49,298 nt of DNA from Ruminococcus sp. (GTDB lineage: Bacteria > Bacillota > Clostridia > Oscillospirales > Ruminococcaceae). A program made the translations under genes and the position numbers. The notes beneath the pieces are model-generated. The model was not told the DNA's origin and searched no databases. It worked only from the letters and a program-made list of their open reading frames with translations. Of this stretch, positions 31,572 to 39,945 are shown in pieces. Numbering within the stretch: position 1 is the stretch's first letter; each line of letters starts with the position of its first letter. Location of the stretch: assembly GCA_017934425.1 (NCBI GenBank), contig JAGBJO010000032.1, positions 1 through 49,298 on the forward strand, written 5' to 3'.

Positions 31572-32198
31572 TTACGAATTAAAGCGGTTCATAGCCTCGT
31601 CTGTTTTGCCCTGCACCATGAGTTTTACGCACTCGCAGGCGTTTTCTGCGGCAGTTTTCAGCTTTTCAGCGTCCTCCTTGCCGAATTTGCCCAGCACCCA
31701 TTTAGCCAGGTCATAGTCCGGGTGAGGCTTTTTGCCAACGCCCATTTTGATGCGGGGGAAGTCCTCGCTGCCGGTAAGGTCAACGATGCTTCTCATGCCA
31801 TTGTGACCGCCGTGGCTTCCCTTGCGGCGTATGCGGAGTTTTCCGGGTTCAAGGGAGATATCGTCGTAGATGACGATAAGGTTCTGGACTGGTATCTTAT
31901 AGAATTCCAGCGCCTGAACGATAGATTCGCCGCTGTTGTTCATATATGTGGTAGGTTTCAGGAGCAGGCACTTTTTATCGCCTATGACCACCTCAGCGGT
32001 CTTGCCCTTGAATCTGAGCCGGCTTATATCAGTACCAAGCTGAGAAGCCAGGGTATCGATCGTAAAGAAACCGGCATTATGTCTTGTTCCCTCATATTCC
32101 ATACCCGGATTGCCAAGCCCCGCAATGAGGAACTCGGCTTTTCCGGCAGGTGCAGGAGATGAGGAAGAAATTCTGTCGAAAACGTCAAAAATACTCAT
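31572..32198 (-). CDS. pth: Peptidyl-tRNA hydrolase
   Basis: 208 residues. Catalytic His in GTRHNAGFFTID, the tRNA/peptide-binding MNNSG motif (TTYMNNSGESI), YDDISLEPGKLRIRRKGSHGGHNG and the C-terminal FNS are typical. About 20 residues (SIFDVFDRISSSSPAPAGKA) precede the usual beginning (FLIAGLGNP), an extension beyond the standard fold. The enzyme recycles peptidyl-tRNA in the cytoplasm. AAGGTGATATT precedes the ATG. The pth-mfd order is conserved in many Firmicutes. Confidence 0.95.
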   Translation of the reverse strand: MSIFDVFDRISSSSPAPAGKAEFLIAGLGNPGMEYEGTRHNAGFFTIDTLASQLGTDISRLRFKGKTAEVVIGDKKCLLLKPTTYMNNSGESIVQALEFYKIPVQNLIVIYDDISLEPGKLRIRRKGSHGGHNGMRSIVDLTGSEDFPRIKMGVGKKPHPDYDLAKWVLGKFGKEDAEKLKTAAENACECVKLMVQGKTDEAMNRFNS

Positions 32199-32210
32199 AA
32201 TATCACCTTA

Positions 32211-32849
32211 TCAATTTCTGTAGATCTTGCTGAACACAAGTGTCTCGTCGTCATTTTTCAGGGTAAGGGTACTGTCAGTTACGTTATAGGTGAACTCATT
32301 GTTTGCGGTATTTTCATCGCCGGTAAAGGAGGAAAGACCGCTGCCGGAGAGAATGACAGTATCCTCATCGTTTACGAAGTCACATATATTTACCAGGACA
32401 GTAAGCTTATCGGGCGTTGCGGAAACGTAGTACTTCCCGTCAGCGGAATCGCCTGCTTGTGCGAACTGGTCGTAGAGGACACCGCTTACCATTTCATACT
32501 CACGGAACGGGTTGTTCTGGTAATCGCCGAGGGCGGTCATAGTGAGCATATCCGTACCGTCGATATTGAAGGAGAAGTGCTTGCCGTCGAATGAGCAGCA
32601 CTTTGAGTAGTCGGTATCACTTTCGGTAAGCTGTGCAACGCCGTCAGCATCAATGGTCATTATAGAAGATATATCCACCTCAAGTCGGAATTTACCGTCA
32701 GAAGTAAAGTTGAAATCGCCGCCCAGTTCCTCGCTTGACCAGCGACCGATAAGAGGAGTCTCCATTACCTGTACAGGCGCTTTATCGCCGCAGCCAGTCA
32801 GCAGGAAAGTAAAGGCGCAGACAATCAGCGGCATCAGTAAGCGTTTCAT
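32211..32849 (-). CDS. Lipoprotein, paralogue of the upstream gene
   Basis: 212 residues. Signal peptide with lipobox FLLTGC (Cys at residue 20). The mature part begins with a lipocalin-like strand (PLIGRWSSEELGGDFNFTSDGKFRL) and ends NEFTYNVTDSTLTLKNDDETLVFSKI. This G-x-W-...-F-x-x-[DS]-G-x-[FV] start and the terminal Y-x-[IV]-x-x-x-x-L-T-[LM] strand recur in the upstream neighbour, so the two are tandem paralogues. Such small beta-barrel-like lipoproteins (DUF5640-type shape) have no known function. Its ATG overlaps the stop of the upstream gene by 4 bases. Confidence 0.75.
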   Translation of the reverse strand: MKRLLMPLIVCAFTFLLTGCGDKAPVQVMETPLIGRWSSEELGGDFNFTSDGKFRLEVDISSIMTIDADGVAQLTESDTDYSKCCSFDGKHFSFNIDGTDMLTMTALGDYQNNPFREYEMVSGVLYDQFAQAGDSADGKYYVSATPDKLTVLVNICDFVNDEDTVILSGSGLSSFTGDENTANNEFTYNVTDSTLTLKNDDETLVFSKIYRN

Positions 32850-33583
32850 TTTGTAGTCTCCTCGGTCTTGGTATCCTTGATGAATATGGGCTTATCCTCA
32901 GTGCGCTGATAAGTCTCAGTCTGGTCTGAGCCGCTGTAGACCATAGTCAGGGTATCGCCGTCGATCTTGTAGGTATAGCTGATTGAATCTGCATTTTCGT
33001 CAACGTAGTGGAAATTGGGGCTGAAAAGTTCCAGCAGACCGTCATTAGTCTCGAATTCGCAGTAGTCCATGAGAGTTATCTCAAAGGTATCGGCAGCGGT
33101 GTCGATATCAGCGATGATTATAGCCTGTTCCGGCTCAATGCCCATAGGTGCAACGATAGACTGTGCGAGAGCGCCGCTTCTGAAATAGTACTGACCGCTG
33201 ATGTCATTAGGATCGGCTGTGGACTCGTCTGTTCTTGTCATGGTGAGTATTTCGGTCATTTCGCCCTCGCCGGTCATCATAGCGGAGTAGTTAACGCCGT
33301 CGTAAAGGGTATTCTCAGCCGGAACACTAATGTCGCCGGCATTGAGGCTGAAGTCATCACCGAAAGAAATGACACCGGTGTAATCCATAAGCAGGGAAAC
33401 TTTTCTGTCATCGTGGAAACGGTAGCCGGACGTACCGTTAGTCCATGATCCGATGATATTCTCGTCTATAGGTGTAACGCTGACTCTTGTATTCTCAGGT
33501 ACTGAGGACGAACCGCCAGCGGAAGATGAGCAGCCAGTAAGGAAAAGGCAGGCTGCGGAAAGTATCAGTAGCTTTTTCATCAT
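32846..33583 (-). CDS. Lipoprotein, first gene of the pth-mfd operon
   Basis: 245 residues from the ATGATG at 33583, where GGAGG lies 5-8 bases upstream; an open extension to 33643 crosses the promoter and is discarded. Signal peptide with lipobox LFLTGC. The mature part has a short Ser/Gly linker, then IIGSWTNGTSGYRFHDDRKVSLL and a late YTYKIDGDTLTMVYSGSD strand, parallel to its downstream paralogue. Several acidic strands, no enzyme motif recognised. Driven by a consensus promoter at 33615-33643. Confidence 0.75.
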   Translation of the reverse strand: MMKKLLILSAACLFLTGCSSSAGGSSSVPENTRVSVTPIDENIIGSWTNGTSGYRFHDDRKVSLLMDYTGVISFGDDFSLNAGDISVPAENTLYDGVNYSAMMTGEGEMTEILTMTRTDESTADPNDISGQYYFRSGALAQSIVAPMGIEPEQAIIIADIDTAADTFEITLMDYCEFETNDGLLELFSPNFHYVDENADSISYTYKIDGDTLTMVYSGSDQTETYQRTEDKPIFIKDTKTEETTK

Positions 33584-33614
33584 AAGAACCTCCGTAAAAA
33601 TAGCATACTTATTT

Positions 33615-33643
33615 ATTATACCATAGTTCACTGTCGTTTTCAA
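33615..33643 (-). promoter_or_regulatory. Promoter of the lipoprotein-pth-mfd operon
   Basis: Minus strand: TTGAAA (33638-33643), 17 bases, TATAAT (33615-33620). Confidence 0.88.
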
Positions 33644-33709
33644 GTAGATTTACACAAGATTTTTTATAATGTGTTATAGTATAACAGATAAGTTTTTTCA
33701 AAAACCCCC

Positions 33710-33738
33710 TTTACATTTGGTGAATTTTGTGGTAGAAT
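33710..33738 (+). promoter_or_regulatory. Promoter of the acyl-CoA ligase operon
   Basis: TTTACA (33710-33715), 17 bases, TAGAAT (33733-33738). The leader to the ATG at 33802 is about 57 bases and contains AAAGGACAACG as ribosome binding site. Confidence 0.75.
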
Positions 33739-33801
33739 AATCTTATGATTTAAGGCTTTACAGCTTTTTTAGGGTAAAGTCTGCGAAAGGACAACGTTAA
33801 A

Positions 33802-35436
33802 ATGCCAATTACTGAATTACTTGAAAGAAATGCCGAGCTTTACGGAAATGGCGTGGCTCTGGTCGAGGTAAACCCGGAGGTAAAGGAAGTTCGCCGTGTT
33901 ACCTGGAAAGAATACGAACTGATCGAACCCGCTCCCATGAGCCACTACAGACGTGAGATCACATGGAAGGTATTCGACGAAAAAGCTAACCGCTTCGCAA
34001 ATATGCTCCTGGAGCGTGGTGTGCAGAAGGGCGATAAAGTGGGTATCCTCCTTATGAACTGCCTGGAATGGCTTCCTATCTACTTCGGTATCCTCAAGAC
34101 CGGCGCTCTGGCTGTTCCGCTTAATTTCCGCTATACCGCTGACGAGATAAAGTACTGCCTTGATCTGGCTGAGGTAGATGTACTTATGTTCGGCCCGGAA
34201 TTTATCGGACGTGTTGAGGAGATAGCTGAGGAGATCAGCAAGAATCGTCTGCTGTTCTATGTGGGCGAGGGATGTCCTACTTTTGCTGAGCATTACGACA
34301 GCAATGTTGCTAACTGTTCCAGCCAGCGCCCTGATATTACCCTCACAGATCAGGACGATGCTGCTATCTACTTCTCATCTGGTACTACCGGTTTCCCGAA
34401 GGCCATTCTTCATAATCATGAGAGCCTTATGCACGCCGCTAAGGTGGAGCAGAAGCACCACGGTCAGACCCGTGATGATGTATTCCTCTGTATCCCTCCG
34501 CTGTACCATACGGGCGCTAAGATGCACTGGTTCGGCTCACTTTACTCCGGAAGCAAGGCAGTCCTGCTGAAAGGCGTTAAGCCCAAGACAATTATCAGGA
34601 CTGTATCAAATGAACTTTGCACTATAGTATGGCTTCTTGTACCCTGGGCGCAGGATATCCTGGACGCTATCGACAGGGGAGAGATCGACCTTTCTGAGTA
34701 TGAGCTTTCACAGTGGAGACTTATGCACATCGGCGCACAGCCTGTTCCTCCTTCGCTTATCGCAAGGTGGAGAGAGCATTTCCCGAACCATAAGTATGAT
34801 ACCAACTACGGTCTGAGCGAATCTATCGGTCCTGGCTGCGTACATCTGGGTATGGAGAATATCCACAAGGTAGGCGCTATCGGAAAAGCTGGCTACGGCT
34901 GGGAAGTTATGATCGCTGACGAAAACGGCAAGCCTGTTGAGCGTGGACAGGTAGGCGAGCTTTACGTTAAAGGCCCTGGCGTTATGACCTGCTACTATCG
35001 TGACGAAAAGGCTACTGCCGATACCCTGAAAAATGGCTGGCTGCTTACCGGTGATATGGCGCAGGAGGACGAGGACGGCTTCATTTACCTGGTTGACCGT
35101 AAGAAGGACGTTATCATCAGCGGCGGCGAGAATCTCTACCCTGTACAGATTGAGGACTTCCTCAGAGCGCACCCGGCTGTCAAGGACGTTGCTGTTATCG
35201 GTCTGCCGGATAAGCGTCTGGGCGAGATCGCTGCGGCTATAATCTCCATAAAGGACGGCGCTGAATGCACAGAGGAGGATATCACCACATTCTGCCAGAA
35301 ACTCCCCAGATATAAGCGTCCTCATAAGATAATATTCGCCGATGTTCCGAGAAATCCCACCGGCAAGATCGAAAAGCCCAAGCTTCGTGAGAAATACTGC
35401 GGAGAAAGCCTTGTGGCTACACAGATAAAGAACTGA
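33802..35436 (+). CDS. AMP-forming acyl-CoA synthetase (ligase)
   Basis: 544 residues of the ANL superfamily. P-loop-like AMP motif YFSSGTTGFPKAILHNH (about 190-206), YGLSESIG, the hinge/adenylate motif WLLTGDMAQEDEDGFIYLVDRKKDVIISGGENLYP, and the C-terminal catalytic Lys in NPTGKIEKPKLREKY. It would activate a fatty or other carboxylic acid to its CoA thioester in the cytoplasm. The N-terminus is odd: the usual YxEL element appears twice (RRVTWKEYELIEP and REITWKVFDEKANRFANML), implying a short internal duplication or insertion. Followed 15 bases later by a hotdog thioesterase, a plausible functional pair. The acid substrate is not determinable. Confidence 0.9.
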   Translation: MPITELLERNAELYGNGVALVEVNPEVKEVRRVTWKEYELIEPAPMSHYRREITWKVFDEKANRFANMLLERGVQKGDKVGILLMNCLEWLPIYFGILKTGALAVPLNFRYTADEIKYCLDLAEVDVLMFGPEFIGRVEEIAEEISKNRLLFYVGEGCPTFAEHYDSNVANCSSQRPDITLTDQDDAAIYFSSGTTGFPKAILHNHESLMHAAKVEQKHHGQTRDDVFLCIPPLYHTGAKMHWFGSLYSGSKAVLLKGVKPKTIIRTVSNELCTIVWLLVPWAQDILDAIDRGEIDLSEYELSQWRLMHIGAQPVPPSLIARWREHFPNHKYDTNYGLSESIGPGCVHLGMENIHKVGAIGKAGYGWEVMIADENGKPVERGQVGELYVKGPGVMTCYYRDEKATADTLKNGWLLTGDMAQEDEDGFIYLVDRKKDVIISGGENLYPVQIEDFLRAHPAVKDVAVIGLPDKRLGEIAAAIISIKDGAECTEEDITTFCQKLPRYKRPHKIIFADVPRNPTGKIEKPKLREKYCGESLVATQIKN

Positions 35437-35451
35437 TTCGGAGGTAATTTT

Positions 35452-35865
35452 ATGGCTGAGGTAAATTACAGCGAGAAACTGGAGAAAGTACGCCGTATTT
35501 TTGAGGGCGACCGCTTCGCAACCGAAAATGGTATGGTCATCGACGAGATCGGCGACCACTACGCTAAGTGCAGTGTTGAACTGAATGAGCGCCACCTGAA
35601 CGCTATGGGCGGTATTATGGGAGGTGTGCATTATACCCTTGCTGACTTTGCCTTTGCCGTTGCATCAAACTGGCAGAAACCCGGTACTGTTGGTCTTTCT
35701 ACGACAATATCCTATATAGGTGCTGTCCGTGGCAAGAAACTCATCGCCGAAGCATCACTGGTAAAGGACGGCAGATCTGTAAACTGCTACCGTATAACCA
35801 TCAAGGACGATCTCGGCAACCCCTGTGCAGAAGTTCAGGCGGTAGGTTTCAATAAATCCCGGTAA
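35452..35865 (+). CDS. PaaI-type hotdog thioesterase
   Basis: 137 residues with one hotdog fold. The PaaI signature is clear: KCSVELNERHLNAMGGIMGGVHYTLADFAFAVASN, where GG(V)H and the Asp of LAD correspond to the HGG..D pattern, followed by STTISYIGAVRGKKLIAEASLVKDG. It hydrolyses acyl-CoA thioesters; next to the acyl-CoA ligase it may clear or edit that enzyme's product. GGAGGTAATTTT precedes the ATG. Followed by a strong terminator. Confidence 0.88.
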   Translation: MAEVNYSEKLEKVRRIFEGDRFATENGMVIDEIGDHYAKCSVELNERHLNAMGGIMGGVHYTLADFAFAVASNWQKPGTVGLSTTISYIGAVRGKKLIAEASLVKDGRSVNCYRITIKDDLGNPCAEVQAVGFNKSR

Positions 35866-35879
35866 TTAAGGCAACACCG
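35866..35879 (+). repeat. Short repeat D motif
   Basis: TTAAGGCAACACCG immediately follows the thioesterase stop and recurs exactly at 49161-49174. Confidence 0.6.
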
Positions 35880-35895
35880 AATAATTGCAAAAAAT

Positions 35896-35931
35896 CACCC
35901 CTGATACTGAGTACCAGGGGTGTATTTTTTT
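35896..35931 (+). terminator. Terminator of the acyl-CoA ligase operon
   Basis: CACCCCTG-A-TAC pairs with GTA-C-CAGGGGTG (35896-35922) around TGA and is followed by TATTTTTTT. Confidence 0.9.
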
Positions 35932-35966
35932 ATCCGGAAGTTCAGGAAAATGGGACTGCTTCCATA

Positions 35967-37310
35967 TCAGTTGCCAGAAGGCTGAATGAGATCCTCCTCA
36001 GTATTGCCGAGGATACCTGCCTCTATAAGCTGAACGATCCCTGCGTCCTTAGCATCAACAACGGTATCGAAGTTAACATCGGAATTTCTCAGGGCTTCAG
36101 CGTCCATTGGGTACTTTTCCTTATTGGCAGCGTACTGAAGGATAGTAACTATGTCGGAAACGGTTATATCTCCGCTAAGGTCAGCATCGCCGAAAACGGG
36201 CTTCTTGCTGGTAGTATCTACCGGTGTATCAGACCATACAGGTGTAAATGCGATACCAAGACCAGGTGCTACACCGTAGATAAAGTACTCGTCACCGGGC
36301 TGGTAGATATCGCCAGTGGAAGCGTTTTTCCAGCCTGCAAAGTACTTGCCTTCCTTTGATACAGTAGGCTCAGGACATACGATAGTAGTATCGGTATAGC
36401 CGGGAACTTTTATATTATCAGCTACCTTTCCTGTACCCTGATTGAATACAACATTGTACTTCTTAGGTGACCAGACAGCGGTATATGTGATATCCACGCC
36501 GGGCAGATTTGATACAGTCTGACCGGGGAGATAAGTCTCGCCGTCGTAGTCGCTGGTCCAGCCGGTTATATCGTAGCCGATTCTTCCGAAGCGGTCAGCG
36601 GCGCTAAGTTCAGTGCTTGTACCCTCTGCGCCAGTGGTAACGAAAGTATCGCCGCCAGTAAGACGGTCAACATCGCCGGCATAGAATGTGAGGTTTATGT
36701 TATGTCTCCATACCGCCTCGAAAGTTACATCGTGGTCAGGCACGATCAGGTAGTCTTCGCCGGAGTAGGTATTTCCGTCAAAGGTGTATGTTGAGGTAAA
36801 GGCATTGCCGTCCTCGATCTTGAACTTATAGGGCGAGATGAATGTGCCTATCTTAGCGGTATAAGGCTCAGGGAAATCCTTGGGAAGCTGGATTTCCTTG
36901 CCAAAGTCAAATGATACGTTTACACGCTCATCATATTCAGTTGACACAAGAACCGGCTTTATCTCGATATTGCGGATAGATTTGTCGAACTGCACAACGG
37001 AATTTGATGAATAGCCACGAATACCGTCAAAAGTCCAGCCGTAGAAAATATATCCCTCTTTCGTGACATATCCCTTAGGCATATAAAACAAGTTTGTCTG
37101 GGTAGTATCAATGGTTAATGTCTCGTACTCGCCGGGGGTATCCTTAGCGAAAAAGTAGTTGTCGTCCTCACCCAGAACCAGCGAAACGGTGGTAAGTGTG
37201 TTAGGGTCGGCTGAATCCTCAGCCCATGATGTCAGGCAGCTTGCAGAGAAGCTAACTGCAAGCACAGCAGCGGATAATCCGGCAGCTGTATGGCGAAAAA
37301 GTTTGTTCAT
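35967..37310 (-). CDS. Secreted InlB-repeat protein with C-terminal type I dockerin
   Basis: 447 residues from ATG 37310 (GGGAGGGAAAC upstream). Signal peptide (MNKLFRHTAAGLSAAVLAVSFSASCLTSWA). Residues about 35-355 hold four or so InlB B/Listeria-Bacteroides-type beta-grasp repeats (GYIFYGWTFDGIRGYSS; DVTFEAVWRHNINLTFYAG; YDITGWTSDYDGETYLPGQTV; KYFAGWKNASTGDIYQPGDEY). The C-terminus is a dockerin with two calcium-binding segments, GDADLSGDITVSDIVTILQYAA and SDVNFDTVVDAKDAGIVQLIEAG. Dockerins bind cohesins on scaffoldins, so the protein is probably carried in a cellulosome-like complex, though no catalytic domain is present. The paired Cys of the signal region (SASC) is not a lipobox at the right place. 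Co-transcribed with the DUF4250 gene. Confidence 0.88.
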   Translation of the reverse strand: MNKLFRHTAAGLSAAVLAVSFSASCLTSWAEDSADPNTLTTVSLVLGEDDNYFFAKDTPGEYETLTIDTTQTNLFYMPKGYVTKEGYIFYGWTFDGIRGYSSNSVVQFDKSIRNIEIKPVLVSTEYDERVNVSFDFGKEIQLPKDFPEPYTAKIGTFISPYKFKIEDGNAFTSTYTFDGNTYSGEDYLIVPDHDVTFEAVWRHNINLTFYAGDVDRLTGGDTFVTTGAEGTSTELSAADRFGRIGYDITGWTSDYDGETYLPGQTVSNLPGVDITYTAVWSPKKYNVVFNQGTGKVADNIKVPGYTDTTIVCPEPTVSKEGKYFAGWKNASTGDIYQPGDEYFIYGVAPGLGIAFTPVWSDTPVDTTSKKPVFGDADLSGDITVSDIVTILQYAANKEKYPMDAEALRNSDVNFDTVVDAKDAGIVQLIEAGILGNTEEDLIQPSGN

Positions 37311-37338
37311 GTTTCCCTCCCATTTCTGACGCTTTGCG

Positions 37339-37515
37339 TCACTTGAAACGATTGTTTTCCTTATCGTAAGAGTAGCCGATCTGCGCCAGTTTGCTTTCAA
37401 GTTCCTCTCTGTTAATGCAAAGGCTGCTGCAAAGTTCATCAACGTCAGGGTAGTCATCACGCAGTTTTGTATTGATAAAGCTAAGCAGAATCACGGGGTC
37501 ATTTGGAATTTTCAT
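37339..37515 (-). CDS. DUF4250 family small protein
   Basis: 58 residues from ATG 37515 (AGAGGAG upstream; a longer open frame to 37584 has no site). MKIPNDPVILLSFINTKLRD followed by DVDELCSSLCINREELESKLAQIGYSYDKENNRFK matches the DUF4250 family of Clostridia, small helical proteins of unknown function with a helix-turn-helix-like middle. It precedes the dockerin protein gene by 28 bases and shares its promoter. Confidence 0.82.
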   Translation of the reverse strand: MKIPNDPVILLSFINTKLRDDYPDVDELCSSLCINREELESKLAQIGYSYDKENNRFK

Positions 37516-37631
37516 GCTATTTCTCCTCTCATAGCCATACCAGAAGTCAGTGCAGTACCTTCCGGTCAGGCGCTTCACGATCATACCGCTATAGTCCTAA
37601 ATCCGGAATTACAGCGGTTTCCTACAATATT

Positions 37632-37660
37632 AGTGTACAATAATCTCAGGGATTTGTCAA
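37632..37660 (-). promoter_or_regulatory. Promoter of the DUF4250-dockerin operon
   Basis: Minus strand: TTGACA (37655-37660), 17 bases, TACACT (37632-37637). Confidence 0.65.
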
Positions 37661-37734
37661 TGATTCTGGGAACATCGAAAATGTGAACTTTGTAACAATA
37701 TGTAAAATGAGCAAACTTAAAATCCGCAAGGGCA

Positions 37735-37760
37735 AAGGGCAGTCACAAGCGACTGCCCTT
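37735..37760. terminator. Hairpin downstream of the anti-sigma-type gene
   Basis: AAGGGCAGTC pairs with GACTGCCCTT around ACAAGC, 10 perfect base pairs, 8 bases beyond the stop of the minus-strand gene. The T-run is better on the plus strand (AGTTTTCTT) than on the minus strand. Confidence 0.65.
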
Positions 37761-37767
37761 AGTTTTC

Positions 37768-39285
37768 TTAATTGGTTAAATCATAGATAAAATGCGGCGA
37801 ACTGTCTATCCACTCTCTCAGCGCATCAGTGCTGAAAGTAGGAATCACCGGAGCGTCAGCATCATCGCCGAAAGCTATATCGGTAACATTTATCACCATG
37901 TCGGGAGCGCCATCGAAGTCGTAAGAAGCAAAGCTGAGGATTATGCCTGTTTCCCGATCAACCAGCATCTTGAAGTCAGGGTAGCGCTGATTGCTGCCGT
38001 CGATGCAGATGCAGTCACGTCCCAGGTAAACCGGGTTCTCTGTGACTTCCCAGTTGTCGGTGTCATAAAGCGCCGAGAAAACAAGTTCCTGGAACTGGAG
38101 GGAATCCTTAGCGTCGATGCAGTTGGTGCAGTCGGAGCGGTAACGCCATTCATCAACGCCGTTTTCGTCATAGGAATGTCGCTCCTCGTCAGGGAAGGCA
38201 GGGTAAACGCTGCGGCGGTTGGCTGAGCGAACAGAGGGAAGCTCTGCACCATTGTCCTCAACGCAGATATGACCGTCAGAGAAGGAATTTGCTAATGATC
38301 TGAGTTCAAGAGAACTCAGGTCGCCGGTCTGGATAATTTTCTCGGCGGTAGACTGGTCGAATGTCGAGTAATCCCTCCTTACTGACCGTGAACGTCCGGT
38401 GTCGATATCCACAGCGAACTCCGTATCGAAGCAGTCGTAGCCCAGATCATTCTTGGTAATGACCTGCATTTTACCGCTTACCTGGCTGAGGTAGTCCGGG
38501 GTATTGAGCATCTTGAAGCAAATGTCCTGCTTGCTGTCCATATCGTATTCGGTGGGGGAAACTGCCGGGTCAGCGCCGATAATTGCATCAAGATCGTCAC
38601 GCATCGTCTTGTAGTTGATACTGTAGCTTGTGGTCTGACCGGTGGTGCTGTCGCAGACGGAGAGGAAGTCAAGGGCATAGATGCCGATGGAGATGCCCTC
38701 ATTTTCAAATTTATATTCGTCGGTTGCCGGGATAAAGTTGAAAGCCAGTGAGGAGTAGCACTCCTGGGCACTGTAGCCGGAAATGTCAGTCTCCGTCCAT
38801 TCAAGGGTGCTGAAGTAGTCCGCAATTGCGTTCACAGTCTCCGCCGGAAGAACTGAACCATATCCGAACACTTCCGGCAGGGAGTAATCCATTCCGGATA
38901 TGTCACCGAAAGGCGGAGTATTCCGGATAATCTCAGTTTCCGGTTCAGTTTCGGCTTCGGTGAGAGTTTCTTCCGTGGTGGTTTCAACGGTATCGGCTAT
39001 ATTTTCCTCAGTTCCATTTTGCAGGCTGTTCCGGGAAATCAAGTACCCCGAACCGATAACTCCTCCTCCGATAAGCACCACGCAGGCAGCCAGCGCCAGA
39101 ACACGCTTCCAGCCGCCATTTCTGTAGGGTTCAACGCCGCTTACTTCCGTGGAGAGGTTATCCGTGGAAGCGTCAGCGGCTTTCCGGAGGGCGTTTTTGT
39201 AGATACGTTCCTTGTGGCTTTCCGATGCGGTATCAAGGTCGTTGGAAAGGTCAAGCATCTCGTCATCGTTGAATTCAAGTTTCAT
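37768..39285 (-). CDS. Membrane protein partnered with ECF sigma factor, putative anti-sigma
   Basis: 505 residues. Acidic cytoplasmic N-terminus (EFNDDEMLDLSNDLDTASESHKERIYKNALRKA) with the amphipathic pattern seen in regulators that bind ECF sigma factors, one membrane span at about 59-84 (VLALAACVVLIGGGVIGSGYLI), a Thr/Glu-rich linker (EETLTEAETEPETEIIRN) and a large extracellular domain (about 125-505) of unknown fold. No zinc anti-sigma HxxxCxxC motif. It starts 4 bases after the sigma gene ends, with AAAAGGAGTGATACT overlapping that end, so coupling is tight. The role as membrane anti-sigma/sensor is inferred from topology and context. Confidence 0.7.
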   Translation of the reverse strand: MKLEFNDDEMLDLSNDLDTASESHKERIYKNALRKAADASTDNLSTEVSGVEPYRNGGWKRVLALAACVVLIGGGVIGSGYLISRNSLQNGTEENIADTVETTTEETLTEAETEPETEIIRNTPPFGDISGMDYSLPEVFGYGSVLPAETVNAIADYFSTLEWTETDISGYSAQECYSSLAFNFIPATDEYKFENEGISIGIYALDFLSVCDSTTGQTTSYSINYKTMRDDLDAIIGADPAVSPTEYDMDSKQDICFKMLNTPDYLSQVSGKMQVITKNDLGYDCFDTEFAVDIDTGRSRSVRRDYSTFDQSTAEKIIQTGDLSSLELRSLANSFSDGHICVEDNGAELPSVRSANRRSVYPAFPDEERHSYDENGVDEWRYRSDCTNCIDAKDSLQFQELVFSALYDTDNWEVTENPVYLGRDCICIDGSNQRYPDFKMLVDRETGIILSFASYDFDGAPDMVINVTDIAFGDDADAPVIPTFSTDALREWIDSSPHFIYDLTN

Positions 39286-39289
39286 AGTA

Positions 39290-39841
39290 TCACTCCTTTT
39301 CGAGTATATCTTTTAGCTTTTTCAGCGCTCTGCTGCATCTCATTCTCACGGCGGCAGGCGACATACCAAGTATCTGTCCTATCTCTGAGGAATTGCGGCA
39401 GTAGTAGTATTTCAGCAGTATCATGTCAGAATCCGGCTTGCCCAGCGACCTCACCGCTTCAAGCAGCCTGCTTTTCTGCTGGCGGTACTCCATATCCGTG
39501 GGGATATCCTCGCCGGAGGGGATTTCCGGCAGTTTCTCCCCGGAAACGGTATAAAACTGGTTTTTCTTAGCAGAGAGACTTCGTTTCCGGTCGATAGCCC
39601 TGCGGTTTGCGATAGTTGCAATAATTCCTTTCAGGTCGCCGGAGACTGACGGGGAATTGTCTGCAAGATAGCGGAAAACGTCTGCAAAGATATCGGAGAT
39701 ACATTCGTCAATGTCCTCTGGCACAGCGCCACGGAGTTTCCCGGCGGCAATGGTACTGACGTAGGCGAAGTACTCATCGAAGATATGCCGCTGCCAATCG
39801 CCGCCTTTTAGTTTTATATCAGCCAGTTCAGCGTCATTCAT
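39290..39841 (-). CDS. ECF-type RNA polymerase sigma factor
   Basis: 183 residues from ATG 39841 (AAAGGAGGCGGTAGC upstream). Region 2 is seen at about 20-90 (DEYFAYVSTIAAGKLRG...CISDIFADVFRYLAD...LKGIIATIANRRAIDRKR) and region 4 at about 125-180 (LGKPDSDMILLKYYYCRNSSEIGQILGMSPAAVRMRCSRALKKLKDIL). No region 1 or 3, so ECF size and layout. It would direct RNA polymerase to a small regulon under control of the membrane protein encoded next. Possible own promoter, TTCACT-N18-TATACT on the minus strand at about 39860-39890. Confidence 0.9.
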   Translation of the reverse strand: MNDAELADIKLKGGDWQRHIFDEYFAYVSTIAAGKLRGAVPEDIDECISDIFADVFRYLADNSPSVSGDLKGIIATIANRRAIDRKRSLSAKKNQFYTVSGEKLPEIPSGEDIPTDMEYRQQKSRLLEAVRSLGKPDSDMILLKYYYCRNSSEIGQILGMSPAAVRMRCSRALKKLKDILEKE

Positions 39842-39899
39842 GCTACCGCCTCCTTTCATAAAGTATACTCGAACAAGGGGGTGAAAGTGAAACAAAAAA

Positions 39900-39930
39900 A
39901 ATCCGCCCGGAAAAACCGGACGGATAATTT
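39900..39930 (-). terminator. Terminator of the binding protein-GGDEF operon
   Basis: TCCGCCCGG pairs with CCGGACGGA around AAAAA; on the minus strand the stem is followed by TTTTTTTTG. Confidence 0.9.
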
Positions 39931-39945
39931 TTTGTAAGTAAAATC

